Part shown: positions 32,103 through 41,910 of the stretch, in pieces
Position numbering within the stretch: the stretch's first letter is position 1
Layout of the letters: every line of letters starts with the position of its first letter
Assembly: GCA_021531755.1 (NCBI GenBank)
Contig: JADYUK010000010.1
Location: 1 to 64,000 of the forward strand
DNA length: 64,000 bases
Origin: Hoylesella loescheii
Lineage (GTDB): Bacteria > Bacteroidota > Bacteroidia > Bacteroidales > Bacteroidaceae
Reading direction: 5' to 3'
Notes under the pieces: generated by a model
The model's database searches: none
Told to the model about the DNA's origin: nothing
The model's input: only the letters and a program-made list of their open reading frames with translations
Position numbers and translations under genes: made by a program

Positions 32103-35100
32103 TCAGTGTGCCTCAAGCCAGTTGTCGCCCCAGCCGTGGTCCGCCACGAGTGGGACGGAGAGAGGGTAGGCGTGTTCCATCTCGTGTATGACGATGTCCT
32201 CGACACGCTCACGCTCGTCAGGATAGACCATGAAGTTCAACTCGTCGTGCACCTGAAGTATCATCTTCGACCTCAGCTGCTCTTCCTCGAATCGCTTGTG
32301 GATTCTCACCATGGCTATCTTTATTATGTCAGCTGCCGTGCCCTGTATCGGCGCGTTGATGGCATTGCGCTCAGCGAAACCGCGCACGGTGGCGTTGGCT
32401 GAGTTTATATCGGGCAGATAACGGCGGCGGTGGAGTAGGGTAGAGGCGTATCCTGTCTCACGGACACGCTCTTTCGACACCTCCATATACTCTTTCACCT
32501 TAGGGAATGTCTTGAAGAATCCATCCATCAGCGCCTTTGCCTCCTTGCGGTCTATGCCGAGGTTCTGGCTCAGTCCCCATGCCGATATGCCGTATATGAG
32601 TCCGAAATTGGCACGTTTGGCCTTTGTCCTCTCGTCGCGTGTGACAGCGTCGCGCTCCTTGCCGTATACCGTCGCGGCTGTCGCGGCGTGGACATCATAT
32701 CCGTTCCGGAAAGCCTCGACCATCTTCTCGTCCTGACTGAGATGGGCCATGACACGCAGCTCTATCTGACTGTAGTCAGCTGAAAAAAATAGACATTTCT
32801 CTCCCTCGTGGTCATGGGCGCCGCTTGTCTCATGGCCAGCGGCTGTGGATGGCTCGTCGCCTTCCTCACCGAAGAGGTTGTCGAAGAGGCTCCCGACATA
32901 TCCCTCCTCGGCCTTCGCCTGCCTCGCCGCCTCTTTCTTCTCAGCCACAGGAGAGACACCGTCAGCGACTGAGGCCACGAAACAGCGGCGTATCTCCTTG
33001 CCGTCCTCGCCCCGTACAGGGATATTCTGGAGGTTAGGGTCGGACGATGAAAGGCGTCCTGTTGCCGTAACACACTGATTGAAAGAGGTATGTATGCGCC
33101 CCGTCTCGTGGTTGACAAGTTTCGGGAGAGCATCGACGTATGTCCCGATGAGCTTCTTCAGTCCACGGTAGTCGAGAATCTCAGCCACTATCTCATGCTC
33201 TCCGCGCAGTGATGTCAGCACCTCCTCCGATGTCACATACTGTCCAGTCTTCGTCTTCTTCGGCTTGTCGATGATATGCATCTCTCCGAACAGAATCTCC
33301 CCGACCTGTCTCGGCGAGTTGATATTGAACTCCCGTCCGGCTATAGAGTATATCTTCCGCTCATGTTCATTCATGCGCTCAGTGAAAAGTTTTGACACTT
33401 CGGCCAGCGCGTTCGTGTCTATTGCGACGCCCGTCAGCTCCATATCAGCGAGCACATCGACGAGAGGCATCTCTATGTCGGTGAAGAGTTGCCACAGTCC
33501 CTCGCGCTCCTTCAGTCTCGGTTCGAGCGTTTTCCATAATCTCAGTGTTATGTCCGCGTCCTCACAAGCATAGTCCCTCACATGTTGTGCGGGGATGTCG
33601 GCCATCGTCTTTCCCTTCGGTACGATATCGTCATAGTGTATGGTGCGGTAGTGGAGTAGGGTCTCGGCCATGTAGTCCATATTGTGCCGCAGCTCAGGCT
33701 GGAGCAGGTAGTGGGCCACCATGGTATCGAATTTCGTTCCGTTTACCTTGACTCCGTATTTTGCCAACACTTCAATATCGAATTTCATGTTCTGACCGAC
33801 CTTCTTGATTCTCTCGTCGGCGAGGACAGTCGACATTATCTCTGCCACTCGTCCCATCTGTCCTGGTACAGAGACATACCAAGCCTTTCCCTCGTCGACA
33901 GCGAAGCTCATTCCGACCAATTCTCCCTCGATAGCGTTCTTTGATGTCGTCTCGGTGTCAAAACACAAAAGTCCCGTTGTCAAAAAATAATCACATAATT
34001 CTCTCGCACCCTCCAGATTATCAACCAGTTGGTAATCATGGGCAATGTCGTTAAGGCTCGAAATTTCGGCTTTTTCGTCCGTTCCTGCCCCGTTGTCGGT
34101 AAATTCAACGAGGAAATCGGCTTTATTGTTATCTTTTGTTTTCGTTCTTTCACTTCCGTTAACAATACCGTTCTCACCCTCATTTCCGCCACCGATAATC
34201 TTCTTTGAGAGCGATTTGAACTCCAGTTCGTCAAAGATGGCGCCGAGGGCTGTCATGTCAGGAGCCGTCAGTCGCATGGAGTGGAGTAGGGTAGGGGCGT
34301 CGTCGGTCAGTCCCGGAATATCGGTCACGATGACCGACAGGAATTTTGACATCTTTATATTATCAATGTTCTCAGCGACCTTCTTGCCCAGAGCTCCCTT
34401 TATCTCCGCGGCATGTTCGATTATACCCTCTGCCGTACCGTACTCCCTGAGGAGAGTCGCAGCAGTCTTGTCGCCCACACCGGGGCAGCCGGGGAAGTTA
34501 TCGGCCGAGTCACCCTTCAGCGCGAGGAAGTCAGCCACCTGCTCCGGACGCTCCACCTGGAACTGCTGGCAGACCTCCTTCACCCCGATTACATCATAAC
34601 CGCCACCGTGCTGGTGAGGCTTGTATATGAATACGTTCGGTTTGACCAGCTGCCCGTAGTCCTTATCCTGAGTCACCATGTAAGTCTCCACAGCCGATGA
34701 AACCGCATCTTTCTGCATTCCGTCAGTTCCGTCCTGTCTGTCCTCAGAGACCTTTTCTGTCTCATTTTGTCCCACATTCTTGTTGTCACCGACGCTGTTT
34801 TCCGCCTTTTCATCGGCAGTTTGCTGTCCCATTCCTGTCTCACAGGAAGCGATATCAGCCCCTGTCAGCTTCGACATCGCTGTCGCCACAGCCCCTATGA
34901 CATCGTCAGCCTCATATCCATCAGCCTGGAGCACAGGGATATGCCATGCCTCAAGGATGCTTTTGATATACGGCACAGCCTTCTTTATATCCTCGGGAGT
35001 CTCCTGGCGTTGAGCCTTATAAGGAGGGTAGGCCTCGTGGCGGAATGTCTTGCCATGGTCGAAAGCGACAGCGAGATGTGTGGCTCCGCCTTTCGATATT

Positions 35101-35237
35101 ATCTCGTGGAGCATATTGACGAAACCGAAGATGGCACCCGTGTTCATCCCTTTCGAGTTGATGCGCGGTGTGCGTGACAGACCGTAGTAGGCACGGTAAA
35201 TAAGAGAGTAGGCGTCGAGGAGGAAAAGTTTGTTCAT
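32103..35237 (-). CDS. DNA polymerase I
   Basis: Start chosen at 35237 (MNKLFLLDAYSLIYRAYYG); product 1044 residues, about 100 longer than usual. Order: 5'-3' exonuclease (GMNTGAIFGFVNML, AFDHGKTFRHEAYPPYKAQR, KGDSADNFPGCPGVGDKTA), 3'-5' exonuclease domain (LCFDTETTSKNAIEGELVGMSF), polymerase with motif A FFSADYSQIELRVMAH, motif B KRANFGLIYGISAWGLS and motif C LQVHDELNF. Two low-complexity insertions stand out: about 60 residues in the 5' nuclease (TADEKAENSVGDNKN...EDRQDGTDGMQK) and about 45 before motif A (RQAKAEEGYVGSLFDNLFGE...HETSGAHDHEG). It serves replication and repair and is probably essential. Confidence 0.97.
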   Translation of the reverse strand: MNKLFLLDAYSLIYRAYYGLSRTPRINSKGMNTGAIFGFVNMLHEIISKGGATHLAVAFDHGKTFRHEAYPPYKAQRQETPEDIKKAVPYIKSILEAWHIPVLQADGYEADDVIGAVATAMSKLTGADIASCETGMGQQTADEKAENSVGDNKNVGQNETEKVSEDRQDGTDGMQKDAVSSAVETYMVTQDKDYGQLVKPNVFIYKPHQHGGGYDVIGVKEVCQQFQVERPEQVADFLALKGDSADNFPGCPGVGDKTAATLLREYGTAEGIIEHAAEIKGALGKKVAENIDNIKMSKFLSVIVTDIPGLTDDAPTLLHSMRLTAPDMTALGAIFDELEFKSLSKKIIGGGNEGENGIVNGSERTKTKDNNKADFLVEFTDNGAGTDEKAEISSLNDIAHDYQLVDNLEGARELCDYFLTTGLLCFDTETTSKNAIEGELVGMSFAVDEGKAWYVSVPGQMGRVAEIMSTVLADERIKKVGQNMKFDIEVLAKYGVKVNGTKFDTMVAHYLLQPELRHNMDYMAETLLHYRTIHYDDIVPKGKTMADIPAQHVRDYACEDADITLRLWKTLEPRLKEREGLWQLFTDIEMPLVDVLADMELTGVAIDTNALAEVSKLFTERMNEHERKIYSIAGREFNINSPRQVGEILFGEMHIIDKPKKTKTGQYVTSEEVLTSLRGEHEIVAEILDYRGLKKLIGTYVDALPKLVNHETGRIHTSFNQCVTATGRLSSSDPNLQNIPVRGEDGKEIRRCFVASVADGVSPVAEKKEAARQAKAEEGYVGSLFDNLFGEEGDEPSTAAGHETSGAHDHEGEKCLFFSADYSQIELRVMAHLSQDEKMVEAFRNGYDVHAATAATVYGKERDAVTRDERTKAKRANFGLIYGISAWGLSQNLGIDRKEAKALMDGFFKTFPKVKEYMEVSKERVRETGYASTLLHRRRYLPDINSANATVRGFAERNAINAPIQGTAADIIKIAMVRIHKRFEEEQLRSKMILQVHDELNFMVYPDERERVEDIVIHEMEHAYPLSVPLVADHGWGDNWLEAH

Positions 35238-35454
35238 GTCTAAGTTACTATGATTCATTCTCCCTGCATATATCCATCTGTAAGACAGCCATCAAGCGTA
35301 TGTCACAGAGCCATAAGAGCATTGAGAGATGCGGGAAGATATGACAAAATATAATAGGTAGAGAAGAAAATGATAAATTATGTGTACAAATTTACCAAAA
35401 TTATTTCACTAATCCCAATAAATTAAGTAAATTTGCAGAAAATTTTTCTACAAT

Positions 35455-36504
35455 ATGTCAGATACATTATCGCTCATCTCCAAGCCAATAGAGAAAGATA
35501 TGAAACAGTTCCAGGGATTGTTCTCTGAGTTGCTGTCTCATAACGACGGTCTGCTGCATGATGTCTTGCAGCATATCATGAAACGTGGAGGAAAACGAAT
35601 GCGTCCTATGCTCACACTGTTGATAGCCAGAGCGTTATACACTCAGGAGCATGGCGAGATGTACCGTGACTTCAAGAAGCTGTGCAATATCGTCGGGAGC
35701 GGAGACAAACAGCTGATACAGAAAGCATTATATGCAGCATGCAGTCTGGAGCTGCTCCATACCGCCTCGCTCGTCCATGATGATGTCGTAGACGAGGCTG
35801 ACGAGCGCAGAGGACAGCAATCGGTCAACGCGTCGTACACTAACCGTATAGCCATCCTTGTGGGCGACTATATCCTCTCGGCATCACTCAAAGCCATATC
35901 AGAATGTGCCGACCAGCGGATGACAAACGGCATCGCGAGACTCGGACTGACACTCTCTGAGGGCGAGGTGAGACAGATACAGAACATATCAGACAAGGCA
36001 TTCTCAATCGACGCTTATTATGATGTGATAGGGAAGAAGACCGCCGCGCTCTTCGAGGCATGCTGTTACCTCGGCGCACTCTCTGTCGGGGCATCGGAAG
36101 AGAACACGGCAAAGGCGTGCCACTTCGGTCATGACCTCGGCATTGTCTTCCAGATCAGGGACGATATATTCGACTATTCAGACTCGAAGGAGGTGGGGAA
36201 ACCCACCGGCAAAGATATGAAAGAAGGCAAGCTGACACTCCCCGCTCTCTTCGTCTTGAACGACCCTGACTGTCCTGAGAACATCACGGCTATCGCTCTG
36301 AAAATCAAGAATCTGTCAGCCACAAAGGAAGAGATTGACTGTCTCGTGGATTACACTAAGCAACACGGCGGAATCAACTATGCGCAGCAAGCTATGGAGG
36401 AGTACAGCCAACGCGCGATGACATTCATCGAGGGCATACAGGACGAGCGTCTGAAAGCCTCGCTGAAGGCATATCTTGACTATGTCGCTGGGCGCAGTTT
36501 CTGA
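35455..36504 (+). CDS. Long-chain polyprenyl diphosphate synthase
   Basis: A 349-residue all-helical prenyltransferase. First Asp-rich motif LVHDDVVDEADERRG, second QIRDDIFDY, plus KRGGKRMRPML and GKKTAALFEACC. It adds isopentenyl units to make the side chain of menaquinone or the C55-type carrier; the exact chain length cannot be read here. An insertion around residues 65-90 (YTQEHGEMYRDFKKLCNIVG) is unusual. A promoter with TAAATTTG (35428-35435) lies upstream and a strong terminator follows. Confidence 0.92.
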   Translation: MSDTLSLISKPIEKDMKQFQGLFSELLSHNDGLLHDVLQHIMKRGGKRMRPMLTLLIARALYTQEHGEMYRDFKKLCNIVGSGDKQLIQKALYAACSLELLHTASLVHDDVVDEADERRGQQSVNASYTNRIAILVGDYILSASLKAISECADQRMTNGIARLGLTLSEGEVRQIQNISDKAFSIDAYYDVIGKKTAALFEACCYLGALSVGASEENTAKACHFGHDLGIVFQIRDDIFDYSDSKEVGKPTGKDMKEGKLTLPALFVLNDPDCPENITAIALKIKNLSATKEEIDCLVDYTKQHGGINYAQQAMEEYSQRAMTFIEGIQDERLKASLKAYLDYVAGRSF

Positions 36505-36618
36505 GCCCGAGACTGTCCGTTGAGACTCTCATCAACATAAATCATTCTGCCGCAAATCAAGCATAACGATATTTCTTGGCCTACTCACGGCGTCGAATTT
36601 ACATTAGGATAAACAAGA

Positions 36619-36672
36619 GAACAGGGGCATCCATATCAGGTCTGCTGGTATGTGATGTCCCTGTTCGTTTTG
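36619..36672 (+). terminator. Terminator after the polyprenyl synthase gene
   Basis: GAACAGGGGCATC (36619-36631) pairs with GATGTCCCTGTTC (36654-36666) with one mismatch, followed by GTTTTGT. An inner TATCAG/CTGgTA pairing extends it. Confidence 0.75.
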
Positions 36673-36934
36673 TGTCTGCTTATATATCAGACGGACCCGA
36701 CGGCATGATGCGGCGGTGTCATTCCAATCATTGAATCCGCCACCCGCTATCCTCTGTCAGTCACTCAGATACGCCTCTGTTCCAACAACAGAATAATATG
36801 CCAACCATCATACCATGTTTATTCGCCCTCTGACGGGTTTTCCTTGATTTGCGGGATAGTTCCTCACAAACACAGAGAAACGCCCGCAGAGGCCAAATAA
36901 ACGCGTATTCTGGCTATGTTGGCAGCCTGTGCTA
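36673..36934. other. Non-coding gap after terminator
   Basis: About 260 bp between the polyprenyl synthase terminator and the deoC stop. I see no gene, repeat or clear signal in it. Confidence 0.5.
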
Positions 36935-37822
36935 TCAGAAGAACTTCACGTCCTTGCCCTCGATATCGCTCAGCAGCAGGTTAGCGAGGCGCGATGTGCC
37001 CAGGCGGAGCCACTTGTTTGTCAGCCATTCCTCGCCCAGGACCTCCTTCACGATGGTGTAGTAGGTCACGGCGTCGGCAACAGTGTTTATTCCGCCGGCA
37101 GGCTTGAAGCCAATCTGTATGCCTGTCTCGTCGTAGTATTCCTTTATCGCCTTGCACATTACGTAGGCAGCCTCAGGTGTCGCCGAGACCTTCTCCTTGC
37201 CCGTGCTCGTCTTGATATAGTCAGCGCCGGCGTACATGGCGAGGATTGAGGCAGTCTTGACATCGGCAGCTCCGCCGAGGCATCCCGTCTCGAGGATGAC
37301 CTTCATGGCATGTTCGCCACAGACGCTCTTCAGCTCCTGGATATCCTCCACGACACCCTCATAGTCACCGTCGAGGAATTTCCCGACAGGCATCACGATA
37401 TCAATCTCTGTGGCGCCGTCGGCGATAGCCAGTGCAGTCTCTGCCACCTTCACCTCGCTGCGTGCCTGTGACGATGGGAACGAGCCGGAGACACATGCTA
37501 TCTCGACACCCTCAACACGCAGCGTGTCCTTGACAGCCTCGGCGAAACACGGGAACACACATATCGTGGCGACGTGGGGTAGGGAAGGGTACTCCTCGTC
37601 GAAACGGTTGACACGCTCGGTGAACTCCATCACAGAGCGGTCACAGTCGGTGCATTTCAGTGTTGTCAACTCTATGCTTCCCATAAGGAATTTCTTCACC
37701 TCAGGAGTCATGTTCTCCTCAAGATGAGCGTCGAGGAGAGCCTTCACCTCAGCAGCCACCTGCTTGTCGTCGAGGTTGAGGTCATACTTCTCCAGCGCCT
37801 GTTGAATCTTTGTCTTTTCCAT
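36935..37822 (-). CDS. Deoxyribose-phosphate aldolase
   Basis: A 295-residue TIM-barrel class I aldolase with the Schiff-base lysine in ADYIKTSTGKEK, the proton-relay lysine in IGFKPAGGI and VCVFPCFAEAVKDTL-like start region (ICVFPCFAEAV). It splits 2-deoxyribose-5-phosphate into glyceraldehyde-3-phosphate and acetaldehyde. It is the first of two convergent-free minus-strand genes with dtd upstream; acetaldehyde made here could be used by an aldehyde dehydrogenase, but a link to the gene at 63 kb is only a guess. Confidence 0.95.
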   Translation of the reverse strand: MEKTKIQQALEKYDLNLDDKQVAAEVKALLDAHLEENMTPEVKKFLMGSIELTTLKCTDCDRSVMEFTERVNRFDEEYPSLPHVATICVFPCFAEAVKDTLRVEGVEIACVSGSFPSSQARSEVKVAETALAIADGATEIDIVMPVGKFLDGDYEGVVEDIQELKSVCGEHAMKVILETGCLGGAADVKTASILAMYAGADYIKTSTGKEKVSATPEAAYVMCKAIKEYYDETGIQIGFKPAGGINTVADAVTYYTIVKEVLGEEWLTNKWLRLGTSRLANLLLSDIEGKDVKFF

Positions 37823-37941
37823 AGCTTCTTTTCTTTTTATTGTTATGATGTTATCATTAGTCTATAACGGGGTGTTGGCAGATGTTGGGATGCTGTCATT
37901 ACCATCGCTCAGACCGCTTTGTGGGGTGTAGGGAATGGCGT

Positions 37942-38424
37942 TCACTCCTTGTTCTTGCTGTCCATGATGATTGTCACGGGGCCGTCGTTGACGAGGCTTA
38001 TCTTCATGTCTGCCCCGAAGACACCGCGCTTGACATCTTTGCCCAGAGCCTCCTCCATCAAGCGGCAGAAATCGTCGTAGAGCGGTTTTGAGACAGTGGG
38101 GTGGGCTGCTCTGTACCATGAGGGGCGATTGCCCTTCTTGGTCGAAGCAAACAGTGTAAACTGGCTTATGCACATGCACTCTCCGCCGATATCGAGGAGT
38201 GAGCGGTTCATGACACCATCCTCATCGTCGAAAATGCGCATCATGGATGCCTTCTGCACCAGCCAGCGGGCATCGTCGATGGTGTCGCTGTCTTCCACGC
38301 CGACGAGAATCATCAGTCCTGCGCCTATGGCAGAACGGAACGTTATGTGGTCGGGGCTGTATTCGTGGCCAGTCTCGTAGACTGTGCATTCAGAGGAGTG
38401 TACGCGTTGGATGACTATTCGCAT
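37942..38424 (-). CDS. D-aminoacyl-tRNA deacylase
   Basis: A 160-residue protein, slightly longer than the usual 145-150. MRIVIQRVHSSECTV at the start, the SQFTLFA active-site motif near residue 90 and the NDGPVTIIMDSKNKE end with the Gly-cisPro motif (GPV) identify Dtd. It removes D-amino acids and glycine wrongly attached to tRNA. An insertion of about 10 residues near the start (ETGHEYSPDHITFRSAI) accounts for the extra length. Confidence 0.95.
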   Translation of the reverse strand: MRIVIQRVHSSECTVYETGHEYSPDHITFRSAIGAGLMILVGVEDSDTIDDARWLVQKASMMRIFDDEDGVMNRSLLDIGGECMCISQFTLFASTKKGNRPSWYRAAHPTVSKPLYDDFCRLMEEALGKDVKRGVFGADMKISLVNDGPVTIIMDSKNKE

Positions 38425-38475
38425 TGTTATATATTGGTTTGTTATTGTTCTCTCATGTTTTCTTGTGTGACTCGT

Positions 38476-38607
38476 CGGCCTTGTGGTATGCCTCGCTTGC
38501 CTTGAGTATTATGCCCTGCCGGCCTCGTGGTATGCCATGCTTGCCTTGAGTATTATGCCCTGCCGGCCTTGTAGTACGCCGCGTAGGCCTTGAGTATTAT
38601 ACCTCGT
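38476..38607. repeat. 44-bp tandem repeat, three copies
   Basis: Units starting cggcc at 38476, 38520 and 38564, consensus cggccttgtggtatgcc then cttgccttgagtattatgcc. The third copy is the most diverged. It fills the gap upstream of dtd. Confidence 0.9.
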
Positions 38608-38802
38608 AGGCATTGGTAAGCCGTTTCCCAGACGGCGTAGGGCATATTAGCCGTCTGTCCGCTATTAAAATTATTCACGCTATACGGTGTATATCGTTGG
38701 TACTGAATGGGATAGGGTAGGGGAGTGGCGGCTTGTCATGACCTTCCTTCCATGTATCCCACCCCTGTCATCCTGCTCACGGATAGGGCTGGAGCGTATG
38801 GT

Positions 38803-40635
38803 TCATTTCCCCTCACGCCAGCTGTCTATTATCCTCGCCTTTGCCGGACCTATCACCTTGGCGATATCCTCCACCGTGGCCTCCTTGACCCTCTTGACCG
38901 ATTTGAAGGCTCTCAGCAGGTCGTCGACGGTCTTCGCTCCAATGCCCTTGATATCAGCGAGTTCGCTATGTAAGGCATTCTTTGAGCGTTTCTCTCGATG
39001 GAATGTTATGGCATACCGGTGTACCTCGTCCTGCAACTGTGCCAGGACACGGAACAGCTCGCTCTCAGGCTTTATCTGCACGGCGGCGGGAGGGAATCCG
39101 TAGAGCAGCTCGTTAGTGCGGTGGCGGTCATCCTTCGCCAGTCCGGCGATAGGGATTGAGAGCCCCAGCCTGTCCTCTACAATCTCCCTCACGGCGTTCA
39201 TCTGGCCTATACCGCCATCACACACAATGAGGTCGGGCAGCGGCTGACCCTCGTCGCGCATACGGCTGTAGCGCCGCTCTACAACCTCCTGCATCGAGGC
39301 ATAGTCATCAGGACCCTCGACAGACTTGATGTTATACCGCCGGTAGTCCTTCTTCGATGGCTTCATCTTGCGGAAGACGACACATCCAGCGACAGCGTCA
39401 GAGCCCTGGATGTTCGAGTTGTCGAACGCCTCGATATGCATGGGCAGGGAGGGTAGGTTGAGAAGTTGTCTCAGCTCTGTCATGAGACGTGTGGCGCGCT
39501 GCTCGGGATTGAGCTTCTCTGACTGTTTCAGGCGGTCGACACGATACTGCTTGCAGTTCATCAGCGAGAGCTCAAGCAGATGGGCCTTGTCGCCCCTCTG
39601 AGGCACGAAGAACTGTGCCGATGGAATCTGCCAGTCGAGCGGCCGGGCTACGATAACCTCTTTCGCCACCGACCCGAACCGGCTTCTTATCTCAGGGATG
39701 GCATCGACAAGAATCTCCTCCTCTGTCTCCTCAAGATGGCGCTTGTACTCGAATGTGAACGACTGGTTTATCTGTCCGTTCTTGACGTGCATATAGTTGA
39801 CGTAGGCATTGCTGTTCGTCTCGTCGGCAAGGCATGTGAAGACGTCGACATCGGTTATTGTATGGCTGACGACCTCGCTCTTGGCACAGAACTGCTCGAC
39901 AAGCTGGTACTTCTCCTTAAGCGCCTGGGCGTCCTCGAAACGCATCTCCCCGGCGGCCTTCTGCATCTCGTCCCAGATATGTCGCAGGAGGCCTCTTGTG
40001 TTGCCTTTGAGTATCTCCCGCGCGGCGGCGATATTAGCCAGATAATCCTCCCGCGACTGCCTTCCTATGCAGCATCCTCCGCAGTTCTTGATATGGTATT
40101 CGAGGCAGGGTTTGTGGCGGCCGCTGCTGATGCTCTCAGGCGTTATCATCATGCGGCAGGGGCGTGGGTGGTAGATGCGCTTTATGAAGTCGAGGATGGT
40201 ATACATCGACCCGATATGAGAGAACGGGCCGAAGTACTGGCCTGTCTTCCGGTTTATCTGGCGTGTCTGGAAAATGCGTGGGAACGGCTCGTTCGTAATC
40301 ACTATCGAGGGGTATGTCTTCCCGTCCTTCAGCAGGACATTATAGCGTGGGTTGTATTTCTTTATCAGGGCGTTCTCGAGGAGCAGCGCGTCGTCCTCTG
40401 TGTTCACCACGGTATACGTGATATCCATAATCTTCGAGACGAGGACTTTCGTCTTGAACCTGTCCACCTCCTTATGGAAATACGAGGCGACGCGGCGCTT
40501 CAGGTTCTTCGCCTTGCCTACATATATTATGACGCCGTCAGCATCGAAATACTGGTAGCTGCCCGGTTTCTCCGGCATGTTTGCCACGATATTCTTCAGT
40601 CTGGCGAGTCGTGCCTCGTTTTCTTCTCTTGTCAT
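38803..40635 (-). CDS. UvrC: excinuclease ABC subunit C
   Basis: Start chosen at 40635 (MTREENEARLARLKN); 610 residues. GIY-YIG nuclease at the N terminus (KPGSYQYFDADGVIIYVGKAKNLKRRVASYF), a Cys cluster (CLEYHIKNCGGCC), UVR domain (KAAGEMRFEDAQALKEKYQLVEQF), the RNase H-like endonuclease (IEAFDNSNIQGSDAVAG, LIVCDGGIGQMNAV) and helix-hairpin-helix at the end (LADIKGIGAKTVDDLLRAFKSV). UvrC makes both incisions in nucleotide excision repair with UvrA and UvrB. The frame is open to 40683 but the basic stretch RGKKKRRRKKHQRD is likely not translated. Confidence 0.96.
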   Translation of the reverse strand: MTREENEARLARLKNIVANMPEKPGSYQYFDADGVIIYVGKAKNLKRRVASYFHKEVDRFKTKVLVSKIMDITYTVVNTEDDALLLENALIKKYNPRYNVLLKDGKTYPSIVITNEPFPRIFQTRQINRKTGQYFGPFSHIGSMYTILDFIKRIYHPRPCRMMITPESISSGRHKPCLEYHIKNCGGCCIGRQSREDYLANIAAAREILKGNTRGLLRHIWDEMQKAAGEMRFEDAQALKEKYQLVEQFCAKSEVVSHTITDVDVFTCLADETNSNAYVNYMHVKNGQINQSFTFEYKRHLEETEEEILVDAIPEIRSRFGSVAKEVIVARPLDWQIPSAQFFVPQRGDKAHLLELSLMNCKQYRVDRLKQSEKLNPEQRATRLMTELRQLLNLPSLPMHIEAFDNSNIQGSDAVAGCVVFRKMKPSKKDYRRYNIKSVEGPDDYASMQEVVERRYSRMRDEGQPLPDLIVCDGGIGQMNAVREIVEDRLGLSIPIAGLAKDDRHRTNELLYGFPPAAVQIKPESELFRVLAQLQDEVHRYAITFHREKRSKNALHSELADIKGIGAKTVDDLLRAFKSVKRVKEATVEDIAKVIGPAKARIIDSWREGK

Positions 40636-40686
40636 ATCACGCTGGTGTTTTTTTCTTCTTCTTTTCTTTTTTCCCCTCCGCACCTG

Positions 40687-40890
40687 TATTTTCTTTCAGG
40701 CTCCGGCTTTTTCCTTTTCTTTTTTCCTTTCAGATGATGTCTGCAAGGGGCAGTGTCTTTTCTTTCAGGATATGGTTTTTCCTTTTTCCTTTTCTTTAGG
40801 TTCTGTCCGCGTGGGGCAGTGTCTTTTCTTTCAGGCTAATGTTTTTCCTTTTTCCTTTCTTTAGGTTCTGTCCGTGTGGGGCGGTGCTTT
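40687..40890. repeat. 66-bp tandem repeat, about three copies
   Basis: ggggcagtgtcttttctttc recurs at 40747 and 40813 and, diverged, at 40878; a first partial copy starts near 40690. Rich in T and C on the plus strand (A and G on the uvrC strand), so it forms the purine-rich leader region of uvrC. Confidence 0.85.
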
Positions 40891-41004
40891 CGTGGACAGC
40901 CCTGAGGCATTGTCCTCGCTGCTGTTCCTTACTGGCTATCTGTTGGCCTGCCATGCAGTATTCATGAGCCCATCATCCAGTATCTCTAAGCCCGCCATCC
41001 AATA

Positions 41005-41165
41005 CCTGTGGATGTGGCCCGGAGGCTCCGGATACTCTGGATGATCCGGAAGCCCCGGATGCCCCGGAAGCCCCGGATGGCCCGGAAGCTCCAGATCCTC
41101 CGGGATATCCGGATAATCCGGAACATCCGGTCTCCCAGGTCCTCCGGTCCCCTGGTACCCCCCGT
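41005..41165. repeat. 9-bp tandem repeats coding a possible collagen-like stretch
   Basis: About 17 units of ccggaagcc/ccggatgcc type. The minus-strand frame 40936-41178 (80 codons) reads PGHPGLPGHPGLPDHPEYPE, a Pro/Gly-rich repeat. No signal peptide, start context or family; I leave it as a repeat rather than a gene. Confidence 0.8.
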
Positions 41166-41225
41166 ATACACTAATCATGAAACCCTCATAAATAAACGCT
41201 CCACGCGATGTTGTTCAATGAAAAA

Positions 41226-41241
41226 TGTTTCACGTGGAACG
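41226..41241. promoter_or_regulatory. parS-like site 1
   Basis: TGTTTCACGTGGAACG matches the near-universal ParB-binding palindrome TGTTNCACGTGAAACA (read on the other strand) at 15 of 16 positions, 14 bp after the apt stop. Confidence 0.8.
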
Positions 41242-41255
41242 TTCTTTTCTCCATC

Positions 41256-41789
41256 TTATTCTATGCGCATGAGGGTTGATATCTCCGTGTCCTTGTCGAA
41301 CACCTTGCGGCCCTCAAGTCCTTCGATACACAGCTCGATGATGAAATTGATGTACACCTTCTTCGGGTGGAACTTCTGCACGAGGTCGTAGGCTGCCCTC
41401 ATGCTGCCACCTGTGGCGAGGAGGTCGTCATGGATGAGCACCACGTCGTCCTCGGTGATGGAGTCCTTATGAATCTCTATCGTGTCCTCGCCATACTCTT
41501 TCATATAGCTCTCCTTTATTGTCTCGCCGGGAAGCTTGCCAGGTTTGCGGCACATCACGACACCCGCGCCAAGCTCTGCCGCCACGACACCGGCAAGCAT
41601 GAATCCGCGCGACTCTATGCCCACGATTTTCGTTATACCCTTGTCACGGTACATGTCGACAATCTCGTCGCGCATGATGCGCAGACACTCGGCGTTCTTG
41701 AAGAGAGTGGTGACATCCTGAAACTGAATGCCCGGCTTCGGGAAATCAGGAATACATCTGAGGTTTTTTAGTAGGGTAGGATTGTTCAT
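41256..41789 (-). CDS. Adenine phosphoribosyltransferase
   Basis: Start chosen at 41789 (MNNPTLLKNLRCIPDFPKPG), giving the usual 177 residues; the frame is open to 42089 but that part is a non-coding repeat. The phosphoribosyl-diphosphate loop VVLIHDDLLATGGSMRAA and the ESRGFMLAG and RKPGKLPGETI regions identify Apt. It salvages adenine to AMP. Flanked on both sides by parS-like sites. Confidence 0.96.
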   Translation of the reverse strand: MNNPTLLKNLRCIPDFPKPGIQFQDVTTLFKNAECLRIMRDEIVDMYRDKGITKIVGIESRGFMLAGVVAAELGAGVVMCRKPGKLPGETIKESYMKEYGEDTIEIHKDSITEDDVVLIHDDLLATGGSMRAAYDLVQKFHPKKVYINFIIELCIEGLEGRKVFDKDTEISTLMRIE

Positions 41790-41910
41790 CGTATTATATG
41801 TGTTATGGTTAATGGTTTCATGATATTCACGGGTGGTTCGGTTTCTCCGCTCTTGCGGTTCGGCTTCTCCGCCATGGTGGTTTGGTTTCTCCGCTGTTAC
41901 GGACGATATT

